NCBI RefSeq assembly: GCF_020740795.1
Contig: NC_067285.1
Location: 34,853,318 to 34,917,317 of the forward strand
DNA length: 64,000 nt
Direction: 5' to 3'
Source of the DNA: Apus apus
Taxonomy: Eukaryota > Chordata > Aves > Apodiformes > Apodidae
The notes below the pieces were generated by a model that made no database searches, was not told where the DNA came from, and was given only the letters and a program-made list of their open reading frames with translations. The stretch's first letter is position 1, and every line of letters starts with the position of its first letter. Positions 21,101 through 56,859 of the stretch are shown here, in pieces. A program made the translations under genes and the position numbers.

Positions 21101-21502
21101 TGGCACTAGCAGGGACTCTGTGACTCCCTGCAGGGACTTCTCTGTGCCGAGCAGTGCAGGGGGCCAGGGCAGGGATGGTTGTGGTCTCGGGGACAGCGTG
21201 TGCTGCGAGTTTCCATGAAAGAGGGGAAAGGGCAAGGAGAGAGGAGCCAGCAGGGTGAGGTTCACTTACCGTATCGACATCGGTACTGGCAAACGCCGTT
21301 TTTTTCCCCCAAACAGTTCCAAGACAGAGTCAAAGTAGCTGTTAACTGTCTCAAAGCTGTCCCGGATGGCCCCGATGCCCCAGTCTGAAGAGGGTGACTC
21401 TGCCTGGGGAGCTGGGTGGACGGGGTTCTCCTTGGCCTCCTGGGTGCAGTGCCCTAAGCCCAGCACCAGGCACAGAACCGCTGCCCGGAGAAGCAGCCGC
21501 AT
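11985..21502 (-). CDS. PLA2G12B: PLA2G12B, four coding exons (frame broken in exon 1)
   Basis: PLA2G12B is a secretory-pathway phospholipase A2 family member that lacks catalytic activity and supports assembly of triglyceride-rich lipoproteins in liver and intestine. Coding exons 21270-21502, 15847-15935, 14251-14416 and 11985-12103 total 607 nt. Junction phases agree from exon 1's donor through to the stop, but exon 1 has one base too many (A7 run on the coding strand, 21299-21305). Reading six As would give about 201 residues, close to the human 195. Visible are a signal peptide, the cysteine-rich PLA2-like core with [12 protein letters not shown], where Leu replaces the catalytic His, and a C-terminal RDEL. 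The gene lies between OIT3 and P4HA1 as in human. The extra base is either an assembly error or a real null allele. Confidence 0.93.
14251..14416 (-). CDS. PLA2G12B: PLA2G12B exon 3, pseudo-active site
   Basis: A 166-nt exon runs from acceptor ccccag to donor gtaggg. It encodes [20 protein letters not shown], then [20 protein letters not shown] and [15 protein letters not shown]. The CC-x-x-L-D-x-C pattern is the PLA2 helix with Leu where active enzymes have His; the neighbouring Asp is kept. It ends one base into an Ala codon. Confidence 0.95.
15847..15935 (-). CDS. PLA2G12B: PLA2G12B exon 2
   Basis: An 89-nt exon enters in phase 1 after ttcctcag and leaves at the donor gtatgt. It encodes [17 protein letters not shown] and then [12 protein letters not shown], the segment that corresponds to the calcium-loop region of group XII phospholipases. 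The residues are nearly identical to the human counterpart. Confidence 0.92.
21270..21502 (-). CDS. PLA2G12B: PLA2G12B exon 1: start, signal peptide, frameshifted end
   Basis: The ATG is at 21500-21502 and is followed by a hydrophobic signal peptide ([19 protein letters not shown]). The segment [20 protein letters not shown] and then [10 protein letters not shown] matches the vertebrate N-terminus. After GGK the assembled frame turns into an unrelated stretch ending at a stop just past the donor, because the A run has seven bases where the conserved cysteine-rich reading (VCQYRCRYG) needs six. The donor is gtaagt at 21269. Confidence 0.9.
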
Positions 21503-21680
21503 CCTGCGGGGCAGGGGCGGGCGCTGGAGCCCTGCTCCAGGCAGATGAGCAGGAGTGGGAAGGAGCTGTCGTGCCTAGGAGGCAGGTGAGCACCCCCCCC
21601 CCCCTCCCCTGGACTTTAAACACTGGCCAGGGAGCCAGCATGAGGTCACCACCAGCAGAGAGCAAAGTGCACCCCGGAGG
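21503..21680 (-). promoter_or_regulatory. PLA2G12B: Probable PLA2G12B 5' UTR and proximal promoter
   Basis: On the minus strand, TTTAAA at 21615-21620 lies about 115 bases before the ATG and could serve as a TATA-like element. It overlaps TAAAGTCCA, which resembles the HNF4 core. On the plus strand GAGCAAAGTGCA at 21660-21671 is a second HNF4-like site, with an AGGTCA half site at 21643-21648. A 12-base C run lies at 21593-21604. The start of transcription is inferred, not shown. Confidence 0.35.
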
Positions 21681-24600
21681 TTTGGGCCAGGTTGGTCTCG
21701 CGGAGAGGCGCCGGGGCTTGGGTTTGCACAATCCCGCTGGAACAGGCCCAGGGCCTCAGCTTCCCCAGAAAAGGGGCTGTGGGGCAGGGTTCTGCCCGCC
21801 CAGGTTGGGTGGCACACGGGAGACCCACCCAGGCACCCCAGGGGCTGCCCCACTCCCTCCCCAGCCTGGTGGGAGATGAAGAGTAGCTCCTTGTCCGACA
21901 CTTCTGCGGAGAGCGCCGGGTCCTGCTCTGCTGTGGGGCCTCCCAGGGATGGATCCAGCAGCCACGAGTAGTTTGGGTTTAGAAACGCTGCGTTTGGGGC
22001 AAGCCCTTGGCATGTCCCCTCCTGTTTATAGGGCCAGTGAGGTAGGGGGGTGTTTTTCTCGTGATGGGACTGCTGAAGGCTGATGGTGGTTGTCTGGTTG
22101 TTCTGGCTTTCCCGAATTGGAGGGAGCAGGGAGGGGCTGGCACTGACACCTGAGCAGGTGAGGGGCACGAGGGGGAGCTGGAGGTGCTGGCTGTGGGGTG
22201 GGACTGGCCCGAGGGCCAGCACAGCTGGTGGAGGCTTCAAAGAAGTTACTCATTAAAAGAAAACAACCAAATGAACACCAACAGCAAAGACAACGCAAAC
22301 CATTGATAAAAGAACGTGGAAGGGGGGAAGGCTCTGGCTGCTCTGGGAAGGGATTTTTTGGATGTGCCCCAGCACTGCTGTGTCTCTTGGGAACAGCCAC
22401 TCTGCAGCTGATGGGCTGATCTCGGTGGGCTCAAGGGCCAACCTCACAGTCAGGTGTGTTGGAGCGGCCAGGCTGCTGAGTGGAGACTCTCCAGAGGGCA
22501 AGGGGGAGCCAGGCAGTGAGTGGGGTCTTTCAAATACAGGGCAAACACCAGTGCAAATTCTGACACTTTGTTGTTTTTCTGCAGGAGACTCAGCCCCCCT
22601 GCTCTGTTACTCCTGAGGTGCCGGAGCCCCACGGCACCTTTCTGCCTGTGGCTGTGCAGTGTGTGTGCTGCAGATGGGGGATGACCACAGCCAGGCCTTG
22701 GTTTCTCAGCCAGAGAAGAAGTGAGGAAGAGGAGCAGACAAGCTGGTTAGTCCCATTCCTGTTGTGTGTTTGTGCTCTGGGCCTCTCAGAGGGGGTGTGA
22801 GGGTTCCCCAGGTCAGCAGCTGGGGGTGTTTGGGGGGCACAGCCACAGCTGATACCTGTGTGGTGTTCCTCCCTGAATGCTATTCCATAGCCAGAGCTGC
22901 CCGCCACTGTCCCAGCCTGTGGGAGGAAGCTTGGCCAAGTTACTGGATGAGGGGACATAAAGGTGTGCAGAGGGTCCCAAGGGAACCTCAAACCAGCTTT
23001 GTCTTTTGGGAGGTGAACCCGAGGAGAGGGATGGAGAGCATCAGGAAGGGAGGTTGGCAGTGTCCAAGCTGCAGACAAGGATGGGGAGCCTGGTGAGAAA
23101 TTAGGGTGTTAATTTGGGTTGAGCTAGAGGTGCCAGGTTGCTACTAGGTGGTCCATTCCATGGAATCAGCAAATCCCTGCCTCTGGTGAACCTTTCTTGG
23201 ACAGGGTGTCAGCACTGGCACGAAGCAGTGGGGACCCTTGTGAAGTGAGGACTCCTCTGCAGGGGCTCTTTGCAGGGCAGGACCAGAGAGCTTGGGCCTG
23301 TCCTGCTGTTCAGCAGAGCTGCTCTCTCTGGGATTTGTGGTCAAGGAGCCTCAGTGAGAGAAAAACTGGGTTTGCCAGTCCCACACTGTGTCTTGTGCTG
23401 AGTGGAGCTGCTTATATCCCTGGTGTCTGAACCGCTGCCCCGCGTGACGCGCGGGTTTGCAGTCCTGGTGCTCCCTAGGAGCAGCCTGACAGAAGTGAAT
23501 GTAAAAAAAAAAGAGCTTAAAGAGCTGCTCAGAAATAGCCTGGAAACATTGTGTAGAGCCCCTGGGTGGCTTGTGCTTGGTGCTGTGCTCTTCTGCAGAG
23601 CCTTTTAGGGTTGCTCTGGAGGCAATTCCAGAAGAAGGCTTTCTTCGTCATCCCGTAGTCCCTGGCGGCTGATCCGTGGGCTGCTGGATGTGAGCAGAGA
23701 GGGGGGAAAAATGCCAGTGGGACTGCAGAGGATGCAAACCACAGTGACTGCTGCAGGCTGGAGGGGGGGGTGGCTCTGGCCAGAGCCCGGGCAGTTTGCA
23801 AAATCCATTGGAATGAGTTAGGAAGGCTGGACAGGGTGGAGAGGAGCAGCTGGGGAAGCGCAGAGCCTGGGAAAAGACAAGTCAGAAACTTTTCCTGCTA
23901 GTTCGTCACTTGTTGTCCCCAAGCAAAAGCTGGTGAATGAAGAGGCAGGCTGGCTGACTGACTGCCTTCCCAAAACGTGGCAGCCCCTTGGCCCTGCCCT
24001 GGGGATGAGCCACCCCTTCTCCTTCCTCCTGCTTCCTTCCACCCCCTTCCCCCACCAGTCTCCCGAGACTTTTTCAGTCCAGCTGCAGATAGCTTGGTTG
24101 CACCCGAGCGTCAAGATCTGAAGACCAGGAAAAATGTAGGATTGAGTAAAACTAACAAACCCTCCACAGCACCTCCCCACAGGCAGTTCTCTCTGGGGAG
24201 CTGCTGCTCAGGCTCCCCAGCTGCAGAGCTGAGGACTGGCTGGAGCTGGATGTGCCCGTGAGGTACCTGCAGGTTGTCCGGCCTTGCTCCCACCCGCTGC
24301 AGTTGCAAATACCCCTCCCTGTGCCAATTTTTCTCCCTCTAAAGCTTTGAGAGATACAGATGTTGTTTTCCATGACGGTGAACTCTGGCAACTGGTGTCT
24401 GACCTGTGTCTTGACCTCAGGATAAGCAGCTCCTGACTCCACACATTCATTTCTGACTCTGTAATGCTTCAACCTAGCACAGCCCCAGGCTGGGGTGAGT
24501 CACCCTCTCCCAGTGACTCTCTGGGACTGCTGGCATTGTCCTGCTGCTGTCCTGTGGGGAGGCAGAGCTGACTCCACAGGGCAGCCCCCCTGTCCCAGTG

Positions 24601-25706
24601 CAGCTGGGCCTGTGTGCCCTTGTCCCCCCATGCTGGAAGTAGTGAACCCCATCCCGGATGGAGCTGGAAATCCTCTTGGCTTTGCCTTATCAGCCACACC
24701 AAAGCAAACGCTGACCCTTGCATCCTGGGCTCGGCTCCTGGGAGGGGAGAGCAGGGGCTGGTCCAGCTCATGTGTGCCCTGCTGGTTTTTCCTCTCACAG
24801 GCAGAGACGTTTTGCTCGGATCCTTCCCCTCCTGTGCTGCTGGGGAGGTGGGGGAGGGCAGAGTTTGGGGGCACTGAGCTCAGTTCCTGTGGGTTCTGGC
24901 CGGCTCAGTGAGTTGCCTGTCGAAGTCAAAGCGCTGCCTGAGCAGGGGGAACAGGCAGCCTGTGGTGAAGGTTAGTGGGTTAGTCTGGGGCTGGTTCAGG
25001 GCTGGGTTGGGGAGCCAGATGAGTCACTGGTGCTGGGAAGGAGCGTTGGAACTCGGTGATGAAATATCCCAGTGCCTCACAGCCAGGTCAGAGTCCGGCA
25101 GCGGGAGGATGGGCAGGTGGGTACAGACCCTCTCCCTCAGGGAGGGCTGCGCTGAAGTCTGGGGTCTGCTCCAGTCTCAGGTGTCACTGGACAGATCACT
25201 TCAGCCTTGTCCTGCCTTCCCCCATCTGTAGGTGCTGGTGCTCCCACACCCTTTCCTTTCTTCCCGTCTCCTCCTGCCCTGTGGCAATTCCCAGACCTTT
25301 TTCCTTACCCCTGCCTTGTTTACCTGCAGCTGCTGCAGTTCTTACCCGGGTAGGGTTCCTCCACAATCCCCCATGGCCGTGCTCTAGGTGCAGCTGTGCT
25401 GGGAGAGCCTTGGATACTCAGGTAGGATGGTGGGAAGCCACAGCAAGGTTGACCCACAGTTCTCCCCTTCCTCCACCGCAGGGGGCAAAGGCCACGTAGG
25501 CCCCCCCAGGTCCTGGAAGGTGTTGAGCTGCATCTCACCCTGTGAGGCCCCTGTGCTCAAGCCCCAACGCTTGGTAAAGCAGCCTGGTGGCCAGGCTGAC
25601 AGCACCAGCTGCTGACCTACCCTCAAAGGGGCAGCCTGGGGCAAGCAAGCGGTGTCCCCCAGCCCTGTGGCTGGAAGGCAGCCCACAAACACCCCAACAA
25701 GCTCGG

Positions 25707-25729
25707 GTGTGTGTGTGTGTGTGTGGGGT

Positions 25730-25778
<49 letters not shown>
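25707..25778. repeat. (TG)n followed by a 49-base G homopolymer
   Basis: A short TG repeat runs into an uninterrupted G run at 25730-25778. Such a run can form stacked G-quadruplexes and is difficult to sequence, so its length is uncertain. Confidence 0.9.
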
Positions 25779-25779
<1 letters not shown>

Positions 25780-25939
25780 GGGGTTGGAGTAAACCCTGTC
25801 CTGCAAAAGGACAGAGCCATCTGGCCACTCCTGCTCTCCTGGGGGTGGGTGGCCCCCCTTGCCAAGAGGGGCAGGGCAGCAGGTGAGCAGCATGCAGAGA
25901 GCAGCTGGGGATGGAATCCATTCACGTTTCCAGACTAAC

Positions 25940-26025
25940 AGACACAGAACCATAAAATCAGTCATTGAGATTGGAAGGGACCTTAAAGGTCACTAAGATC
26001 CAACCCCCCCTGCTTTACATTTATT
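25940..26025 (-). mobile_element. Short CR1 LINE 3'-end fragment
   Basis: ACAGAACCATAAAATCAGTC followed by GAGATTGGAAGGGACCTTAA and ATCCAACCCCCC resembles a diverged CR1 3' terminus in reverse orientation. Only about 85 bases are recognisable. Confidence 0.65.
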
Positions 26026-26827
26026 TCCTGCCCCGTGGCTGCCAAACCAGAGGCACATTCGGTGTCCCTGGGCCGCGTGGGGCAGGGATGGGGTTCTCCA
26101 AGGGCCAGCCCAGTGCTCCACCAGCAGCACGTGGCTCCTGTCCTCAGGCAGAAAGACCAAGGCTTCTCAGCAGCCCTTGCTATGCTTCCCTGCAGGGTCC
26201 TGATGAGCACAAATGACGTGGGAGTTTTGCAGGAGTGAAGCCCAGGAGCAGCGTGTGAAGGAGCCGCCCAAGTCGTGACTCTGGGAGACACGAGCCTTGG
26301 CCTTCCTGCATGTGAGTGTGCTCTGTCCCCTCCTGCTTGGTGTCTGTCACAGGGTAGGCTCTTTCTTCCCCCTCCTTACAGCTATTTAGAATTATCCCAG
26401 ATTGTTTGACCTCCTGGCTCCAGGGAATGGAAGCATTTGTCATCCCTGACAAAGGGGACCCTTTGCTGTCTCTTGTCTGGAGTTCTGAGCCACAAGCTCG
26501 TGTGGTTCCCAGGTCACTGGTGAACCCCACACCAGCTACTGCCATAAATCAGTGCATCAGGGAGACAAGGGGGCTGAGCCACACGCCAGCCTCACAGCAC
26601 TTCAGCTCCTGCTCCTACATGTGTGAGCACAACATCCCTTCAGCCCAGCATGAGCTTCTCCCCCATCTTTGCAGTCCTTTAGTGCTGTGTTTAGTGGGTG
26701 AGCAATTGTGACACAAAGTTTTGGGTCTGAGAACCTGTTTCATAGTGATTTATGGTATAAGGATCTTCTGCACCTGCCTGCCCAGATTATGAAGGGAAAC
26801 AAGGGACCAGTTTCCTGGGACCACATA

Positions 26828-27080
26828 CCATAGAATCACAGAACACCAGGTTGGAAGGGCCCTCAAGGATCATCTGGCCCAACCTCTCTAGGTACTACTC
26901 TAGCTTATATGAGATGGCTCAACACCCTGTCAAGCTGAGACTTAAAAATGTCCAATCCACCACTCCCCTTGGGAGACTATTCCAATGTTTCACTGTCTCC
27001 ATGGAGAAAAATTTACATGTTCAAAAAGAAACTGCCCAGGAGGGACTTGTGCCCATGACCCCTTGTCTTTTCCAAGTGAC
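26828..27080 (-). mobile_element. CR1 LINE fragment, older subfamily
   Basis: CATAGAATCACAGAACACCA, GGTTGGAAGGGCCCTCAAGG and ATCATCTGGCCCAACCTCTC are diverged CR1 3'-end words; CTTGGGAGACTATTCCAATG and CCCATGACCCCTTGTC further in also fit. It is more diverged than the copy at 4115. Confidence 0.75.
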
Positions 27081-27180
27081 ACCTGCTGACAAAAATCTGT
27101 GTGATCAGATTGACAACAGGAGAGTTTGATGTGGAGGATTTTTTTTCACTGCTACTGGCAGTGACTTTTATTTTAAGCCC

Positions 27181-27229
27181 TTTTTTTTTTTTTTACATTA
27201 AAAAATGTATTACCAAAAAAAAAAAAAAA
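27181..27229. repeat. T-run and A-run inverted pair
   Basis: Fourteen Ts, a near-palindromic ACATTAAAAAATGT core, and then fifteen As. It could fold into an AU hairpin. It lies about 100 bases past a CR1 fragment. Confidence 0.7.
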
Positions 27230-28775
27230 GATGAACAGTAAGGCAGTTTGTCAGTCACTGTGAGCCAAAGTTTCCAACCCTCTAATATGAAACTAGACTG
27301 ACACAGGAGCCACACTCTGGATCCAAAAGCCCTTGGAGAAATGAAGGTCTGAGGTGGGAAGCAGCAGCGGAACCTTGGGCACCTCTGGTGAGGGGAACAG
27401 ATGCTGCTGCCATGGAGAAAGGAAAGAGGGATTCTCTGCACTGTAAAAAACAAATGAGCTTGCCTTTTATTTCTTCCAGTAACCTGGGAGGGTTTGCTCT
27501 GGTCTGGTCTCAGTTTCGAGGTTGTTTTGAGTATTTTTATTTTTTTTTTAAACCAAGTGAAATTTTCCCGTGTCAAAAGACAAAACTGGTTTTTCTTCCC
27601 CAAAGAATTCCAGATCACGGAGTTGACTGTTTTGTAAAGTCATGCATTAAAACAGCTTTACTCCCCCAGCAATGACTCCAAGAGCCTGTTCTGAACTTGC
27701 TGCTGAACACCAGCAGGGCTCGATGGTAGGAGGGGAGAGGGGATTCACTGTTCAGCAAACTTCCTTCCCAGACATCCCTCAACTTCTCTCGAGCTTGTCC
27801 TTCACCTTCTGCTGTTGGTTGAACAGAGATGGGGGAAAACCCCACCCCATTCCTTAACAGAACAGCACTGGTTTTGCTTTGCTTCAACCCTTCCTTTCTT
27901 CATTCCACACGTGGTATTTGTCCTCCCCCGTGGCAGTACCTAGAGCAGTCACTGACACTTTTTATCCAGCACTTCTCTTTTACCTTATGTCAATGATGCA
28001 ATTTTTAGCTTTTAATTACTGGAGTGTGTCAAGCAAATCCAGATGCTTCCTAAATGTGGTGGGAAAACGTTGGATTCTTTTTTCTCATGCTTGTTGACAA
28101 TGCAGGTTTGGCTTGTCCTAAGAGCTGCCTCAGACTCAGAGGGAGACAATTAGTGCCCCAGAGGGAAGACTGGCAACACCAATTGCTGGGTGAATTCTTG
28201 CACTTGCAGGGAGGTGGCAGGACATGGTTACCTTTCTGGGGAGCTTAAGAAAGTAAAAGAAGACGGGAGCAGGAGACCCGTGGACAGGAATGGAAATGAA
28301 TGACACTGTGTGAAAGGGAGAACACTCAGGTAAGTAGAAACATCATGGTTTTTCTTTAATTATTAAGATTTAGCGACCAAAAAATACGCTCTGATAACCC
28401 GTTTCTGCGGTGAATCTATAAATAGATACCAGGTGCTGCTCTTGTGGATAAAGGAGCAGTACAGATGTGAGATGGTTTCTGGTTGCTCTTTTTGAAGTGT
28501 CAGATGGACTTGGTTTCCCACCTGCCAAAAGCACAGGCAAAACCTGAGAAGGTGCAGGGCTCAGGAGAGACAGACAGTTCTGTAGGTCCCATCGCCAACA
28601 GGCTCAGTAATGATTGAACAACCTTTTCCAGCAAAGATTTTTTTTAAAGTGTCTTTTGAAAAGTTTGCAGTTTGTCAAACTTGAGTACCTTTAAACTGCA
28701 TTCTCAGTATTCCAGAGGTATTTCTAACATGTCATCAGTTGGTTTCATCTACATTTTGGCCTCAATTTTCAAGAC

Positions 28776-28781
28776 TTTATT
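28776..28781 (-). promoter_or_regulatory. P4HA1: Candidate poly(A) signal for P4HA1
   Basis: AATAAA on the minus strand, about 1.7 kb past the P4HA1 stop. It is the first canonical signal I found in that direction. Its use is an inference. Confidence 0.4.
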
Positions 28782-30462
28782 GAGGCAGAAAAATCCAATT
28801 AACTAAAACTGGAATTTTTTCCTTGGTAAAGACTTCAGGCTTGACCCCTAAAATCAGTAAAAACCCTCATCAGCCAGAAACTCAGACTGTTTGGGTAGAG
28901 CTCAGTGCAGCTCACTTTGATTCTTGCCCTGGTGCTAGTGGGATATTTAGACATTTTGCTACAAATCCTGCAGTTGGGTGAGAGTTGCCCTGGGAAGGTG
29001 AACCTCCCTGCTGCGTCTCCTGGGCTGGGGGCAGTGGGATGGAGATCATTCCTCCCACAGGAACCTGAGGAGCAGAACAAAAAAGTTCAGCAGCTGCAGC
29101 AGCCACAGTCTCATCTCCCTCTGAGGTTTCATCTGTGTGTAGGAGTGACTCATCACTAACTAAGGTCCCCAAGTCCCCGGGAGGGAGCTCTCCTGGCGCC
29201 TCTGGGACGGTTTTGCTGCGTGGGTGACGGGAACCAGAAGGGCTGCAGCCCTGGCTGGTGGGAAGAGCAGCACCAGAGCCTCTGGGAGGCCCCTTCCCAG
29301 TGCCCAGCTCAGGAGCAGGGAGGTGGAGGCAGCTCTGCAAGGGGAGCAGCAGCAGAGCAGCCACCTGCTCTGGCATCCTCTGCAAACAGTGGCCCCCGGG
29401 GTGAAGGCACAGCCCTGCTGCAGCATCTGCAGCAGGAAAAAGAAAACCACTTCCAAAATCCAAAGCATCTAACGACAACAAAAAAAAGGTTTAGGATCAT
29501 GGACAGGCCACCCTGTTCCTCACAGAGCCTCGAGACCCGGGAGGATGAGAGTGGCAAGGGTTCTGTGGAAGCTGTTACCTCATCACCTGAAGTCTCACAA
29601 CCAATTTGAAATTCCAGCGTCCTAAGGCACTTGGATTAATGAAGATGGTGACCTTCCCATCCCCACTGCCCAAGGAACAGATGTAAGAGCTGACGACTAA
29701 GACAGGAGAAAAAAAGCAGCATTTGTTTATGTGGACAAACATGAAAAAAGAAAACCCCAAAAAACAAAGAGGGGGCAGCTAGGCTGTCCCTGTGGTGCAG
29801 GCTGGGGGTGAGGGGACACTGCAGGAGCAGCTCAGGGCTGCAGATGGAACTGCTGGCTCTCAGTGTCACGGGTAGGAGCCAGATTCCCTGCAGAGGCTGA
29901 GAGGGAGGACTGGTGAAAAACTAGGCCTTTTGTGGAAGTGGGAAAAAAAAACCCAGGCAAAAACATGGAAATAGCCTGTTCCCTGGAGACAGGGAAACCA
30001 GGCCTGCAGTGCTCAAGCACTCTGGAAAAGCAAGGAGTCGATTGTCTGGGAATTAAGGAGTATGAAGGGGTTGGATCCAGCCTTCCTGAGCAGGGAGCCC
30101 TCCCTCCCGTGCAGTCATCCTGCCCTCAGCAGAGGAGCTCTCCACATTGCCCAGAGGGGGATGGTGAAGGAACACCACACACAACACCACTCTCAGCTGT
30201 GGCCCTGATGTGTATTTTGTCCTTTTCTGTAACACTCATAGACCATTAAAAAAAAAAAAAAAAAAAAAAAATCGATATAGTCTGATCATAAAAACCTCAG
30301 GGGGATATTTTAGAGGGAACTCATTTTTTTTTGTCCACAGATGAAAACACCGGTGTGGTGGGAGACTGAACCTGCGGTGGAGTGTTAGTCACTTGTAAAC
30401 TGTAGGAGATGTGTGCACTTTACACCAACTGAAGAGAGAAGGGACAGGGGAAGGAATCTGCA
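28782..30462 (-). other. P4HA1: P4HA1 3' UTR (probable)
   Basis: Sequence after the P4HA1 stop codon with no conserved coding content. It includes a 24-base A run on the plus strand (T run in the transcript) at 30248-30271. A 189-codon open frame at 28912-29481 on the minus strand shows no resemblance I recognise. Confidence 0.45.
30248..30271. repeat. 24-base A run
   Basis: Uninterrupted A run on the plus strand, equal to a T run in the probable P4HA1 3' UTR. No target-site duplication or retrocopy body was recognised beside it. Confidence 0.85.
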
Positions 30463-56836
<26,374 letters not shown>

Positions 56837-56859
56837 AGCTGTGTCACCTCACCATGTAC
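56837..56859 (-). other. P4HA1: Probable 5' UTR part of the first coding exon
   Basis: The minus strand shows a pyrimidine-rich acceptor (ttcttccatag) ending at 56860, then 23 bases to the ATG. A second possible acceptor, gacacag, sits two bases before the ATG. Which is used cannot be decided here. Confidence 0.45.

Larger units (their letters stand above)
12104..21269 (-). other. PLA2G12B introns (12104-14250, 14417-15846, 15936-21269)
   Basis: Three introns without further supportable exons. They contain only short simple repeats, for example (TG)n near 16150 and (CA)n near 20617. No CR1 fragment or RNA gene was recognised. Confidence 0.65.
21681..28775. other. Intergenic region between PLA2G12B and P4HA1
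   Basis: About 7 kb of GC-rich sequence without a supportable gene. It holds a TG repeat running into a 49-base G tract (about 25707-25778), two CR1 fragments (about 25940-26025 and 26828-27080) and a T-run/A-run inverted pair at 27181-27229. ORFs are short and unrelated to known families as far as I can tell. Confidence 0.6.

Noticed and set aside
25384-25965. Minus-strand 193-codon frame with a polyproline stretch
   Set aside because: The proline run is the 49-base G homopolymer read as CCC on the minus strand; nothing else in it resembles a protein family.
28912-29481. Minus-strand 189-codon open frame in the probable P4HA1 3' UTR
   Set aside because: No recognisable domain. The region is GC-rich, where long chance frames are common, and an overlapping plus-strand frame is also open. 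Conservation of the frame across birds would reopen the question.
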